Notes: generated from the letters alone by a model not told the origin. A stretch of 64,000 bases of DNA from Blasia pusilla (GCA_050084515.1 CM114272.1:12090001-12154000), one strand, 5' to 3'; shown: positions 47,101 through 59,989, counted from the first letter of the stretch. Translations and numbers: made by a program.

Positions 47101-49186
47101 ATAGTCAAACTCGTCAAACACTCGAACTGCTACATTTGATACTCACACGAAATAGGAAAGCTCAATGTTGGTTAATACTTGTAGGTATAATGTTAGTTTC
47201 CTCACGAAAACACAATTGGTGTGAGATTAGAATTGGGAGTGGAACCCTTGCAGGATAGATGGAACGTTTCCAAGTTGAAATGATAGAGGGAGTTGGAGAC
47301 AATGGACTCCCATCCCTATTCTTAAGAGATGATGCGGAAACCTTTGGCCCAAAGAAGACCCATAAAGTAGGCCAAATCTTGGACGAAAAAGGTTGAAGGG
47401 ATTGTGCATGCAATCAGACTCCCTACAAACTGTTGGAGCAAGATGAGAAAATATTTGTGGATACCATAACCAAAGTAGTGGGCGAACGCTCATAGCATAA
47501 CAGCACGTAAGAGGCCATGAAAATGTCTGACCACTCTCTTTTGGTGGTATATCCTGAACAGGCATAATTGAAGAACTATTGGCGGGGAACCCCTTGCTTT
47601 GCAAACCCCCTGAATCATAAGAAGGCAAGATGGGCACACAATTAAACTCTTGCACCATGTCCAACGATGGAGATGAAACCTCTAGTCACTACCTGGTCTT
47701 TTGCACAAAATTCACCACACAAAGCAAGAGCATAAACTAATTTTGTTAAGCAACACCGCCAGAATTATTCTACACATTCAGCAGCCTAGATTCATTGCCC
47801 AAAGTTGTTGCCCCAATAAGTAATGTTTGTTGGGAATCCCAATCAGGTAAAGTATATGGTGTGGTGAAGGGCGTCCTAGTTGACTCTTGGAAGCTCCACA
47901 CCAACACGTGGTTTGGTCTCCCTCCTCTCATATGGTAACTTTCATTTCTTCCTCTCTACACCCATATCGATCTCAAGCACCGTCCTACCAAGGCGTGGGG
48001 TCTACAGTTCCAAGGTCATTATATGCACTCCTTAATGAGTTCAGTCTCTCTATTATCAAACCAGAATCACTCCTGATGAAAGGATGGAAGTATTCATAAT
48101 CCAAACAGCATCAAAACTTTGTCGTTTGTGCCTCAAAGGTTCAACCAAAAAAGAATGAATTCTCAAACTTGAATATATTCAATCCAAGGCAAGTATAGGT
48201 AGGTACTATCCGCCCATCATTAGTAGGGCAACATGCTCACCTCTTATTCCCATTTCATCAACATCCCTCCTCGTCACAAATTCCTTACCATTTGGTAATC
48301 TCTTCATCCTAAAATTCACAACCCCTCTCCTAGCACAAAACTGCAACATTCCCTGTCGCTGACCGGTACCACATGTCCACATACAAACACCCTTTCCAAG
48401 TGATACATGAGATTTCATGGAAGGGTTAGGAATGACTTAATCCTACCTCTAGACTCATCAATGATTTCCACAAGGCGCCTCAAAAGCTCTCAGCTTTGTT
48501 TCCAAGTTTCTCAATCAAGGAGCATTTGTGAAAGTAAACTTAGAAGAGATCACATCAAGAAAATACGCTTGTTGGACATGACTCAATACTGCCGTTTGGT
48601 ATTACTTCTTTGTAATCTCCACAAGCAATTATTTAACCCACTCAAACTAAGCTTTCCCCGGTCGTATTTCAACAATCAAGCTCTATGTCTTGCTTAGAAC
48701 AGGCATGTATCTGCTAGAATCTACAAGTGCAACTCTGGAGACTCCATTGGCTGCAAAAAAACATCTCTTTCCAACAATTGTCATGGGTATTCATGAATTG
48801 TCAGCTATGCATGATTAACACTCTGACGAAGGTAAAAGTGTCAAATCTTGATCTTATTTGGAAGTAATGCCATCATTTTATCTTTGGGCTCAAAACTTTC
48901 CAGATCACTCTCGCTTTCAATTTGTTTCCATGAGCACTCCACTTTCTCAGGGGATAACACCCATTCATCCGAAGGTCAAGTAAAAATTTTCATCCTGCTC
49001 ATCATTGTCCCTGCACCAACCCCACCGTCACTCAATGAGCATGACCAAGACTTCTCACATGCTCTAGTGTACTACATTTGTTTGAAGCAGAGGACATCCC
49101 AAAGAGTAACACTTGAGGAAACAATCATCCCTTCCACAAACAAAGAATATAATTAGCCCAAAAAATTGATCCAGGGACATTTTAAT
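47101..49186. other. Region downstream of the RBL15-like gene
   Basis: No gene recognised. It may begin with copia LTR remnant. Minus-strand frames at 47664-47227, 48418-48206 and around 48950-48835 (SDEWVLSPEKVECSWKQ) are somewhat protein-like but match nothing I know. They could be exons of an unrecognised gene or a decayed element. Confidence 0.3.
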
Positions 49187-52100
49187 TCACTAAGAGATCT
49201 TGCAATTCCTCAATCTCTACACTTTCTCAATTTTCCCGGAAACCAAGTTACACCTATATCATTGAAGGACAGGATATCAAAGACCCTATTGGTTCATTTC
49301 TTGGAGAATCAAATTCATGATCCAGATCTCTTACCTCAGCACTCAGAAACTCGACTGCCAATGCAACATCTCCATTGGAAGCAGACAAAGCGTGAACAGC
49401 TTTGCTCTGTACAAAAAGAAGCAAGAGGAAAGTGGCTCATGGACACATCCACAACAATCATGGAAAGTCAACCAAGTACATCAACGTAGCTCATATGTTC
49501 AGGTTTAGCAGAAGAGGCTATAATTAGCAATCAGCATCAAAGTGGAGGACACCTCCAGATAAAGCATTGTCCCCGGCTCTGGGAAATCTAATCAGAGTGG
49601 TGAACGATCACAGACAATTGATACCTTCTCAAATCCCATAGTCACCAGACTCTGGAGAGCAACATTTTCCAAATTTGTCTGCAATACAAACACAGAAAAA
49701 GAAATCAATCCTGGTGACAACAATTCTGCCAAGATCCATAAAACTTTGCTTGTTAGTAAAACTTGGAGCGAAGACTCGTCAAGAAGCCTGAAATATATCA
49801 GCTGCTTTCAAGAAAAAACCCACTCCAGGAAGTAGATCATTCACTACAACCCAACAACGGTAGCCACTTGACATTGTACATCACTACCTGATTTGGAATT
49901 GAATAGGCTCCTGGTTGAGGAGTTAATTGTGGGGCTCCACCCTGTCTACGGAACATACAGGCTCATAATAAGGAGAAAATAAATATGGAGCAAATTTCCC
50001 AACTAGGGCAACATTCACAAACTGAATAAAGATGGTTAAAAAGAATATGTGAGCTAAAGAGCTTAGTATATACAGTGTGTCAACTTTTATGCAGTGCTAC
50101 TCTCACCCAACCCCCAACATTAAAGAAGTAATATGATTGATTGTAATAAAGGAGGATGATCATTGCCAAAACGGGGACAGACCTAAACGCCAGTAACATA
50201 AGATTACCCCTAATTAGATTGGATAGTGTCCATATAAACAATCAAACCAAGCACCGACAGGTCTCCACTTACCTAGTATTGGGTGAGGATGATCTTAGTG
50301 GTTGCATTTCAGATTCAGTGGAATGAGGTGTGCCTCTATCGAGAAGCCTTGCCTGAAGGTCAGGTTGGGCACTATTCCTGCCTTCCGGACTAAGTGAGCT
50401 TGGAGGAGCACCTGTGACAGAGCCCAGAACTCTACTTCTTCCAGGAAATCTCTGTCAATAGAAATGACCAACAAAATCAGAAGAAATTCAAGTTGAAGTA
50501 CAGCTATCACTTTCGTGCCTCCTTTGAAAGAAAAGACTTGGGTACATTATGTCACAGTAGCACCTCATCAGGAGCTGTCTCACGCCTGGGTACCATTGTT
50601 TGCACACCATTCCACATACTTCTGATTCTTTGAAGCCCTCCAAGTACTCCACTACATAGAGAAACCAAGGTGGCCCAAATAAGACAGCAATCATCTTTTC
50701 ACAAACCATGTCTCTATCCCTCAGAGCCCTGGTAAGTGGGACTAACTCAAAGATATTGGAAGTGCAAAAATTACTTACAGCTTGACAAACAAACTCTATT
50801 GTCCATTTTTACAGCAAGCACATCAGTAGAGTATGTTTTCCAAGCTAGTCAAAGTACCTGGTGGGCGAAGATATAGAAGGAAGACTCCCAGTAATGGCGC
50901 TTCCACCTACAATGAAACCTGGCCTTCGTACACAGAGAGACTAAACCCTCCCACAAGCAAAGGGGCTGTACTCAGTAAACTGAGATCATGATACCATAGA
51001 ATTAGCAATCAAACTCTGAAGGCCTTGAAATTGCTACTTTTCACATTAGGCATCTTACACAATATCATGCATTATAGAGAAGATCAAGATGGGCAGGTTC
51101 CATGCTGATATCAATGACTCAAACAACAAAGCCCTTTCCACAGAGCTTTTTTCTTACAAGAATTGCGGCATTTTCCACAGCTGCATAAATATTGGAGCCC
51201 AGCAAAAACATGTTGAACCAGCCAAAGGTGTCTGCACAGTCATAGTGCATGTCAAGTTGACAATATGAAAGTGGAGGTTTGAAACAGCCTACTTGAGACT
51301 TCATCTTAGGATTTGACGAAGGCTTGATGAGTTTCTGAAGTTAATCTTGAAGCAGACATCATTAATCATTATTCAATGAAGCCCCACCAAAGCAATTGGG
51401 ACTCTAGTCTTACCTTAACTGTTTACATCTTTGTTGTACATAAGCTGACAAACCCTCAGAGCATACTGTAGGTACCCATCAAAAGAAAGTGCTAACAAAC
51501 AACAAAGATTTTAAAGGTCAAAGGTTTGCAAAGCCGAATAATACATACATGCAAATCCAGACACTATGCCACTCAAATGGCCCAGTAGCGAAACACTCGG
51601 CATCAGCAATTGAAAGAGAAACATTAATGCCCATGGATACCTGCATTCAGATGATCACACCAACCTCAACATAGTCTCCTTTCAAACATTCCTATATTTC
51701 TCTGAGGTTCTCAGCAACAAGTCCAAGCTTTTTGCTATTGAGGAGCAACTACACCCACAGCCATGAAGCTCAGACTATTCCAATTTTTAACTATCAGATT
51801 AGTGATATATCTACTTATCCATTCATAGAGTACGTCCCTTCCCTTCAATTGCACTTCCCATATTCTGCTTGGACCCATTCCGACAGTACCACACTTCATT
51901 CATCCTCGTGTGAAGTGTCTCACAGAGACCACTCCAAGAATGTCGAGCCCCAAGACCATTCACTAGTAAGAATTGACCCCTTGTGTGATAACCGATCACA
52001 ATTGGAGACAAGTATTCACAATGCTCAGTCGGAAACATCATATTTGCTTTCAGTATACATTGACACTGAACAGTAGATCTGTCTAGATAATGACTTCGGC

Positions 52101-53402
52101 ATTGAACCAAACAAGAACGAAACAGCTCCATATGATAGCACTGAGGGATATTATTAACAAGAAAACTTTGACTTTTCATCCCCCTGGCATTGTTTGAGTT
52201 AGGTAGGAAATGCGTACAACTTTGCTGGCACAGAGAAGAGGCCAAAGATGCTGCAAGACATCAAAAAAAAAACCATGATTCTGATTAGTGCTGGTAGTCA
52301 CACAAAAGTCCATCAACCAACAAGTCCTTGCTGGGAAATGTTACCACAGACTCCAAAATGTGTTCCAAGGTGAAAGATCACAATCCCAGTTGAAAAGTAT
52401 GTTCTAACTCAATTTGTAAGTCTCCTAAATTCTACTCCACTCTGACTCTGAGGATAAGCTATCCTCTCTTGAACACTTGACTGATGCAACACCTTTATCA
52501 ACCACTTCTACTACAACAAAAAGGTTGCTATGCAAGAGACAAGAGATTCAGTGAGGCAGTTACCTTCGGGTTTGAGTTCCACTGACACTGGTTTCAATCA
52601 CTATCAGGGCAAATATGACGCCCGAAAAACCAATTCCACACTCAACAGAGACATCAGGATAGATATACACCGGGTTGTGAGCGGCAAAGTATGCCAGTCC
52701 AACATGAATAACCCCATTGCTGGTGGCTAATAGTAGGATAACATGAAGAAATCGCACAGAACCCATCACTCGCTCGAGCCCACTTCCAATGGGCACCAAT
52801 GCAAGCATATTGAACACCACGTGAAAGATTGAAGCATGGAAAAGTATTGATGTATACAATCTGTACACTGGATCATTCCACCAGAACTTCAGAATTGGGA
52901 ATCTTGTAAGCCCTCGTGGCAGTTCACTACAAGGAAAATATCTTTAAGCAGAAACAATGAGAAGGGAAATTGTCTAATTGCACTCTGCAAATCCATCAAA
53001 ATGGTCTTAAGCTTGAAAGATGCCACACTGTTTGGGCAGGGTCATGTTGCAGCAGAACAGGATAGCCCTACAGATGATGGAACTCACTATGTCTGAACAT
53101 AAGGTTAGATGTTCAATGCACTCATATGAGATTGTAGAAAATGATGCATTCGATTGAAATTCAAAATAGGAATACTCAACGAAAACACTCAGAAATATCC
53201 AACTCACATTTGCAAAACGTTTACCTTGAAATCTCGAGACAACCTGGTACGGCAGCAGGCAGACTTGGATAAAGGAATCATATCCGACCAAAAGCTCGAC
53301 AACGTAAACAGTTGAGCAAACTGCTACAATAAGTGCTGTGATGAAAGGAACACTTGCCCACCACTGGTTCGCTCTTGTGCTCAAGCTTGCCTGCAGCCCC
53401 AT
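49187..53402 (-). CDS. RBL15: RBL15-like rhomboid protease with UBA domain
   Basis: Twelve exons on the minus strand (high to low): 53402-53225, 52867-52564, 52250-52218, 51640-51549, 51231-51158, 50940-50858, 50651-50564, 50451-50273, 49945-49888, 49678-49625, 49406-49335 and a last one giving a stop at about 49187. All phases match and introns are GT-AG, giving about 405 aa, close to Arabidopsis RBL15 as I recall it. Six membrane helices are expected. The catalytic serine is in CGIGFSGVIF (exon 2) and the histidine in SLLGHLSGIVSGF (exon 4), so both active-site residues are kept. RFPGRSRVLG and LQARLLDRG in exon 8 are family landmarks of the soluble linker. Exons 10-11 form a UBA domain (LQSLVTMGFEK, then GDVALAVEFLSAE), implying ubiquitin binding. 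A start at 53429 is also possible. Role: intramembrane proteolysis, probably in the secretory pathway. Confidence 0.92.
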
Positions 53403-54707
53403 GACAGTCCTTGTATGAGATCTAGTCAATTCACGAAGGGTGCAGATAAATCACATTGTCCGTAGAAACCACCAAACTGAAATTTTTGTGGATGCATGCT
53501 ACGAGTTCCTAGGAGATAGGACATCACATATCCCTTTCTGATCTTCTACTTCTCACCACAGCTGAAGCTATTGCCGCTTTCTCTTTCATATCGGACTTAA
53601 CCTTCAAATTTTTTACAGAGTTTCAAACACAAAAACTTGACCACGTCCTTCCTTCCTCCATGGTTTCTTAAGCTTGTATGATTCCAGTCGATAACAGCAT
53701 GTAGTTCTAATTCTTGGACACGTTTCACGAAATTCTTTGATGTGATCGTGAACGATTTACGGACACCACACCCTTTGACTATTATAAAGGATGAAAGGAA
53801 TGGATAATTCGTTCCTCTCTGGGCGTGCGTTCAAAACTTCTTCCAATCCCTAGAGTAGAACTCACTGAAACGACCCGTTCCGTATGTCATAGAGAAACTG
53901 GAGGTCATATGAACGATGTGTTTATCGGGCATCATTCATTAATGATCGTTGGTTTAGTCATCTTGGAATTTCATGCCCATCATTTTCTCCCGCACCTCAC
54001 TGTAATCATACTTAAATTGGCCAACTTGCCGAAAATTTGACCTAGGACTACCATTCAACTGAAGAGCGACCTTGTATCACTGCAAATGCTATCCAGTGAG
54101 CTTGAATAAAATTCTGGTTCTACATCTTGTTCGTTATTTCAGCCCGTGCAGGCCATCTTGATCGATTACCAGCGTGTACTTCTTTTCAGCATAGCGTAGG
54201 CAACAGAATGCGTGTACCTCTGTGACCATCACAGAGTACCTTTTGTCACCTGTCTGCCTGCTGTTTGTAATTTCTGCCCTAATATTTTACCTTGATCCAT
54301 CGCTCACTCAGCCTTTTTCTTTGAAGCGTAGTAATGCAAGGCGGTAGAATGCGTGTACCTCGGTGACAATATTAGAGTGCCTCATGTCGCCGGCCTCGCC
54401 CTGGAGCGCCCCAGGTCCGGGGCCCTCCAGCTTGTCTTCCTTCTCCCGATCCTATCCTCTCAATTTTACCGGATCCACTACGCTACGCGCACATCCACTG
54501 CTCCGCATCGCCACGTAAAATCAAACCCCGTCATAACCTCTCCGCGCAATTGCACTCCCTTCCAATCTCCCTCTCGCAATTCATCGGCCATACACTAATC
54601 CTCTGATTCGCCTCTCGCTCCTCCTCCTTGGCATCATCTGCAGCCTCCCGATCCTTCCAGACATCCCCAAAATCTGCGCGTTCCAATCATGACCACATTC
54701 CGCAATA

Positions 54708-54730
54708 TCTCTCTCTCTCTCTCTCTCTCT
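54708..54730. repeat. (CT)n microsatellite
   Basis: An uninterrupted CT run of about 23 bases, then GTGTCC. Confidence 0.9.
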
Positions 54731-55089
54731 GTGTCCATTTCTGTTTCATCGAGTAAACTCATAAACGACAAAACGTCTGCGACTCCACATGTTACTATTC
54801 TATATCTGTTATACGCTTCTCTTAACGTAAGGAGTTTGTTTAGGACATAATTTCGTGTCTATCACGCGTAAAGAAACTGGTGTACGGATCTTAATCATAG
54901 TGACCAAAACTAACTCTTTTTTCAATTTGGTGCTACCATGTGTGAATAAAACACGTGGGTTTGCAAATAAAATTTATATGACTGCACACAGAACACGACA
55001 CGCGTCCCTCTGAACCTTACATTTAAGCACGTAGCGGGTATTTACAAAGATGTATAGGCACGAGAGGGGGCGCAGGAATTATCTAGTAC

Positions 55090-55410
55090 CATCTTCACAG
55101 TATAGCATACATTAGTCTTTGTTTATTCTTGGGCCTCCTTAGCGCGGAGAGACAACCATCATGATTCCGAGTGATTTCGTGTCTCTTATGTGTAACCAGT
55201 GATAATAATAATCAACAATAATAGTGAAAAAAAATTAAAGTGAGCTAATTAAAAAAATTACTTGTTATCCAATTACCATATGCGAATAAAAAGGGTTTGT
55301 AAATCAAAAAGACATCTTCACAAAATAGTATAGATTAAAGGATGTTCTTTCTTGGGCCTCCTTCACTCGGAGAGACTACCCGTATGTTTCCAAGTGAGTC
55401 CATGAGAGCA
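55090..55410. repeat. Diverged direct repeat
   Basis: Two blocks start with CATCTTCACA (about 55092 and 55312). They share TTCTTGGGCCTCCTT and CGGAGAGAC with the same order and spacing. The offset is about 220 bases. Confidence 0.65.
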
Positions 55411-55689
55411 ATTGACATATGGGCCCTTATGTGCCACTTTCCAAGTCTTAAAGAATCATGAAGAAAATAAGTCTCTCTATGACGTATGTTGTTTGTTAGC
55501 AACGTAAGGTTTTTGATGGGATGCAAGAAGATTGTTTCTCTTTGAGTAAAAATGCCATTTAAGGAAATTTTCGAGTGTTTTACATGATCCGTTTGATCAT
55601 ATGTAAATTTTTTTTTTCTTCTTCCATATAGTAAGTTTCAAATGCTAGTTGCTTACTTGTCCGTTTCCATTCCTATCTCCAGCTTGCTT

Positions 55690-56455
55690 AGATGGCACGT
55701 GTCGTGCGCATGCACATCGCTACACAACATATATTGCTCTCATCGAACACAAACACAAACACACACGATCCCATGCTAACTCATGGCATCCATACGCAGA
55801 GGCGAGAAGTACCAAAATATCTCCAAGAAAGTAAGATCTAATCTCTCTCTACACCATTTCACACCATAGCTCTCAAAGGTGTGCACTCTCTTTCATGTCA
55901 AACCAAACCCACTCTCCTAATGAGAGGCTTGGGTTACATTCATAAGGCAAGGGACCATAGCTCCGCCGCCTAATGCTAAGAGGTTCAACAAAGAGAGAAT
56001 GAGCTCTCTAGCTCTCTCTCTTGGAGGTATATCCCTTTCCCTCTCCCAAGCCCTCTCAACGGTAACCTATGCTCGCAGGTCACCTCCTTGGCTCTTGACC
56101 TACTGTAGCGGATCAAGGGCCACTTCCCAAAGTGGAAAGTCAACTATCCCAAACATGGAAACTTACCCAATATAATAAGTTTCTCTATGGCTCCAAATGA
56201 CCCGAAACGAGGGGAAAACCTGCTCTCTCAGGTTTCCTGGGCCTCAACAGGTCATCCTCGACCTCCTGGGCGTGTCCTTCACTACTCGTGCAGACGCTTT
56301 GCTAGATCCCACCGATCTATCCTAACAATCGTGATACTTATTGTGCACATACACATCGTTGTCATCGAATACAAACACAAACACACACGACCCCATGCTA
56401 ACTCATGGCATCCATATACAAAGGCGAGAAGTACCAAAATATCTCCAATCGTCCC
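55690..56455 (-). repeat. LTR sequence of the right-hand gypsy element
   Basis: On the minus strand TTGGAGATATTTTGG starts two copies of a block of about 110 bases, at 56450 and at 55832 (shared ACACAAACACACACGA and CATGCTAACTCATGGCATCC on the plus strand). The copy at 56450 is preceded by a polypurine-like AGCTAGGGGGACGA, so it is taken as the 3' LTR start. The body between contains the TAGGATAGATCGG and GAGGTCGAGGATGACCTGTT segments also seen at 8.6-9.3 kb. The second copy suggests a nested or tandem LTR. TG...CA ends were not found. Confidence 0.55.
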
Positions 56456-56640
56456 CCTAGCTGGTGGTTAGATCCCTCTAACTCCAGATAGCCATCTATC
56501 CCTACCTACCACGACATACATCTCTAGGATGATAAGAGCACAAAGGCCGGGTGCTCATGTGGCCCCATCGTTAGTCGCCTTCTTGTCATCCATGTCACAA
56601 AAAAAGTCGGAATCAAAACCTACCTAGTATCTCCTCTATG

Positions 56641-56776
56641 TACATCTAGGACACATCCATCGTCCCCGAGGAACTCTAGTGAGAGGTGGCGTCAGACATG
56701 CCGTATGCCAACCTCTCAAACATCCATCACGGACTAGCATCATGGCCACACCACGAGCAAAACCACACAACATACA
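56641..56776 (-). pseudogene. PHD finger at the 3' end of the gypsy polyprotein
   Basis: The minus strand reads CMLCGFARGVAMML, RDGCLRGWHTACLTPPL, and GRWMCPRC. This is the C4HC3 layout of a PHD zinc finger, with Arg at one expected Cys (RDGC instead of CDGC, one base change). PHD fingers read histone H3 tails. Many gypsy elements carry a chromodomain at this position to guide integration, so a PHD finger could play the same role. That is inference. It is joined to the integrase through a degenerate stretch with stops. Confidence 0.75.
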
Positions 56777-56979
56777 ACGCAAGCCTGTAGGAACTACTAT
56801 TGAGCTCGGATCCTCGGATCTAGTGTACCATAAATGTTAGGAAGGTGACATGGCGCACAATTACGCACATGATCCTTCCATACCATACCAGCACGCCCCT
56901 CCAACAAGAGAACACCGGATGGCAAAATGTCACGCACTCTCATGATAGTGCGCCCTGCAGTCACATCCAACGTCATCGG

Positions 56980-57950
56980 TGCCGTCTGCTGCAAGTAGAC
57001 GTAATCTCCCTGATGAAACCTCCGGATAGTTGGTCGATAACCACCACCTGAATAGTCGCATACCTCAACGTATTCCGATGTTGCGCAATCGCCAAGTTCT
57101 CGAACGCCATGGGCATCACTCTCCGAAACAACTTAGTCCTCTGAGAACATGCTCGCATCCACACATGTGGGTCATCAAGATCCAACACCTCACCAGCATC
57201 TCGACAAATGGCCGCACGTAAATATGGCTCTTGGCCATAAAGTAGCAAGTACGGTGAAAAAGACGCTAAGGATGTCTGCCTGCTGAATCTGTATCCCATC
57301 GCCAACCACGGCAATTGGAGGTCCCAATCTCCTAGGTGACCTCCTGCGAGTCATACTTGCGTAAACCCCTCTTCACCGTCTACACAACTCTCTCCGCTAA
57401 TCCATCCGCCTTGGGATGATCTCGCGAAGTCGTGCAGTGGTCGATTAGCGCCTGATCACACAAGGCCTGGAACTCATCACGAAACTTGGTACCCTGGTCT
57501 GTCAACACCTCAGCCGGTGTGCCATAATGACTCAACACTCTGTCAAGGAAGGCATAAGCTACTCCCTAACTCACTTTGTCAGGAAATGCAACTAACTCGA
57601 TCCACTTTGAGAAGTGCTCGACCATCACCAACACATAACGACTGTGACGCTCCGTCAAAGGCAAAGTTCTTGCAAAATCCAAACTCCATCTTTACCCTAA
57701 GCCCATGATCTGTAATGGATGCAACTGTGGAGTCGTAGCATTGAAGGATGCTCAGACCTGATCACACACCATGCACCTGGCAACAAACTGTTGAACATCA
57801 ATCTGCATGCCTCGCCACCAATACTGAATTTGGAGCAAGTTGTACGTCCGCTTCACCCCAAAGTGATCCAACTCCTTGTGGGCATGCTGCACTAGTCGTG
57901 CTCTCTGCGAAGGATGCGGCACCACGCGTACTCTACCATCCTCCCAAACC
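56980..57950 (-). pseudogene. Gypsy integrase remnant
   Basis: The zinc-binding H2C2 region reads HAHKELDHFGV, RCMVCDQV (about 57890-57752). The catalytic core follows with WSLDFARTLPLTERHSRYV, a shifted LTDQGTKFRDEFQALC and TTSRDHPKADGLAERVV, covering the D, D and E positions of the retroviral-type integrase fold. The last part (AKSHIYVRPFVE, LAIAQHRNTLRYA) is the C-terminal portion. It integrates element cDNA into the host genome. Broken by several stops and frameshifts. Confidence 0.85.
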
Positions 57951-58189
57951 CTCAAAATATGTGTCCCCTCCCAATGGAACCGTCTAGCCCACAGTAGGAT
58001 CCGATCTCGCTCTCTAACACCCACGATGTTCGCAACACTGCCAGTACAAAGGTACTCCAAGACTACTCCATCATCATGAATATCTTGGCCACCTGTTGTC
58101 TCCTCACTGGCCTCAGGATCCAAGGACTCTCCACTAGACCTCGCCATCGAAGTCTCCACACTCTGGCTCTCCATAGCCAACATGCCTAA

Positions 58190-58670
58190 ATAGGCTAACG
58201 CGTGCCATCCTGGCACTAACTCCTCATCACTCTCTCCATGCCATCGAGCCCTAGTCACATCTCCCTGACTCGGGCATGGGTTACGACTCAACCCATCTGC
58301 ATCCTGGTTGAGCGTCCCAGGTCTATGTACCACCTGAAAATCATACTCCTGCAACAATATAGCCCGTCTCGCAAGCTTCCTTGTAAGCTTGTCGGACTCC
58401 ATCAACCACTTTAGTGGTTGATGATTAGTGATGATGGTAAAGGGATTGCCGAATAAGTAACACTTGAAATGCACGACAGCCCACACTGTAGCCAAGCACT
58501 CACCCTCATACGAGCTGTACTTTGCCTCTATAGCGTTGTCGAGCGGCTAGCGTAAGTCACCACAAACTCTCTACCCTCATCATCATGTTGGGTGAGCACC
58601 GTTCCAAGCCCCAACATGCTCCAATCTGTGTGCAACTAGAAAGGATGTCCCCTGATCGGTCTCCTCAAGA
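58190..58670 (-). pseudogene. Gypsy RNase H domain
   Basis: It begins directly after the methyltransferase with LHTDWSMLGLGTVLTQ, continues FVVTYASRS, a frameshift, and YSSYEGECLATVWAVVHF. It ends TNHQPLKWLMESDKLTRK, LLQEYDFQVVHRPGTLNQDADGLSR. This is the RNase H block of Ty3/gypsy polyproteins. It normally follows about 200 residues of RT palm and thumb, which are missing here. The long frame 58495-57752 carries its C-terminal part on into the integrase zinc region. Confidence 0.9.
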
Positions 58671-58689
58671 TGGATCCTCTCCTAAGGAT

Positions 58690-59946
58690 CCATGTTAAGC
58701 AGTTCATATCCATCGCGTGACCCAAGACATGGCGTCGTGATGTCTCTGACACTCACGGTACTGCCGTCACTCCTGTGGGGAATCCCATCGCTCACTCTCT
58801 CTCATCGGCTTTCGGCTCCACCAACTGCTGAACTTGGTCATCCCAAACCAAGCTATGACCGGCCTCCTTGTATGCATAGGAAGTGGGAAAACTCACAAAC
58901 GTGGGCAACGCTGCCCGCAACCTGCCTACCCTGTTGACCAGAGTCAACGGTGGTCAATCATCGTGCCTCACTGCCTGTGATCGACGACCTGGATCCATAA
59001 TGGAATCCACTAACAAATGGGAGGGGCCCTCCACTCTCGCATACGCCCTCTGTAATATCGCACGGGGCACCAAGTTGGTCCACCATAGACACGGGCGATG
59101 GGCTCTAGAACCTACACTCGCCGCATCCGAGAACACTGCTGGGCCGATCTAGGCATGCACCTGATGAGCACTTGTCACCACCCGTGACCGGGAGTCTCCT
59201 AAGATCGGCACATTCTCCAGAATGTAGGCTGGAGAACAAGACTGTGCTCCTGCAACTACCGTAAGACCCTCAACATCTCCCAAAACAACCTGGATCGAGT
59301 GTCAGCCAACCCGCTGCCTCGTCCAGCACTCGATTGGCCCTGACATGGCCAACCGGCAATGACCAAATCAATGGTCCCTACCCGCTCTAACTCCTACGCC
59401 CCCAGCAACAAAATATTCCTTAATAGGGAACTTTGTACCCCTATACCGCGGAGGCAGAAAATAAGTCGGAAAACATAGGCGTAACTATGCCACATGTTGT
59501 AGTGAGACACGCCTTGCAACATCATCACTCTCCACATATTGATACTCCTGCACTTGCACTCTTGCCTACAAAATAGCATCTAACCCAGTGCTAATCCCTC
59601 CAAAGAGATCTAACACTCGAATACCCTCCTCCGGGATACACCACACAATGGGTGTGGTATCCAAGGGTGTCATCGTAGCACCTCCTGCTACCTTGGGTTC
59701 CTCATACCCGTCACGCTCCGGTGCAAACGCCTCGCTCCACGCGGTCTGCACGTGCTCATCGGCCAATCGTCGAAGCTCCTCAGTCGAGCCCCACATCGGC
59801 ACCTCTCCTCCACCGAATGATGTAACTACCATAACACTCCTCTCCATAGAAATGTCAAGAACGGGAGAATCCTCTACATGGACATGTCCCTCAATCAAAT
59901 CACTAGGCCAAGTGATGGCACTGCTAAATGCTGCTAAGGTCGCCAT
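58690..59946 (-). pseudogene. Cytosine-5 DNA methyltransferase domain inside the gypsy polyprotein
   Basis: Motifs appear in the C5-methyltransferase order. Motif I: VLDLFGGISTGLDAIL (about 59620-59570). Motif II: EYQYVESDD. Motif IV with the catalytic Cys: IDLVIAGWPCQGQSSAGR (about 59370). Motif VI: YILENVPILGDSRSR (59220). Motif VIII-like: GSRAHRPCLWWTNLVP (59100). Late motif: KADERE then AMGFPTG (about 58800). The style is DNMT3/DRM-like rather than MET1-like. It is preceded by a spacer of about 100 residues linked to the protease, and followed within about 15 residues by RNase H, so it was part of the element's polyprotein. Stops (for example after DAIL) and at least two frameshifts inactivate this copy. 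The function would be DNA cytosine methylation. Confidence 0.85.
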
Positions 59947-59989
59947 CTCTCCTTTGCTCGATCATTGCACTTGTGAATCGAACGGGTAA

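Larger units (their letters stand above)
53403..55689. other. Upstream side of the RBL15-like gene and AT-rich spacer
   Basis: The first few hundred bases should include the RBL15-like promoter. No other gene is recognised. A related phrase occurs twice (GCGTGTACCTC near 54211 and 54351). A CT microsatellite lies at 54708-54730 and a diverged direct repeat at 55090-55410. Confidence 0.4.

Noticed and set aside
51823-52245. 140-codon minus-strand frame inside the RBL15-like gene
   Set aside because: Only its first residues belong to exon 3; the rest is intron, and the family sequence continues at 51640.
53429-53429. Upstream ATG as the start of the RBL15-like protein
   Set aside because: Possible, but the ATG at 53402 gives the usual short N-terminus ahead of the QWW segment, so it was preferred.
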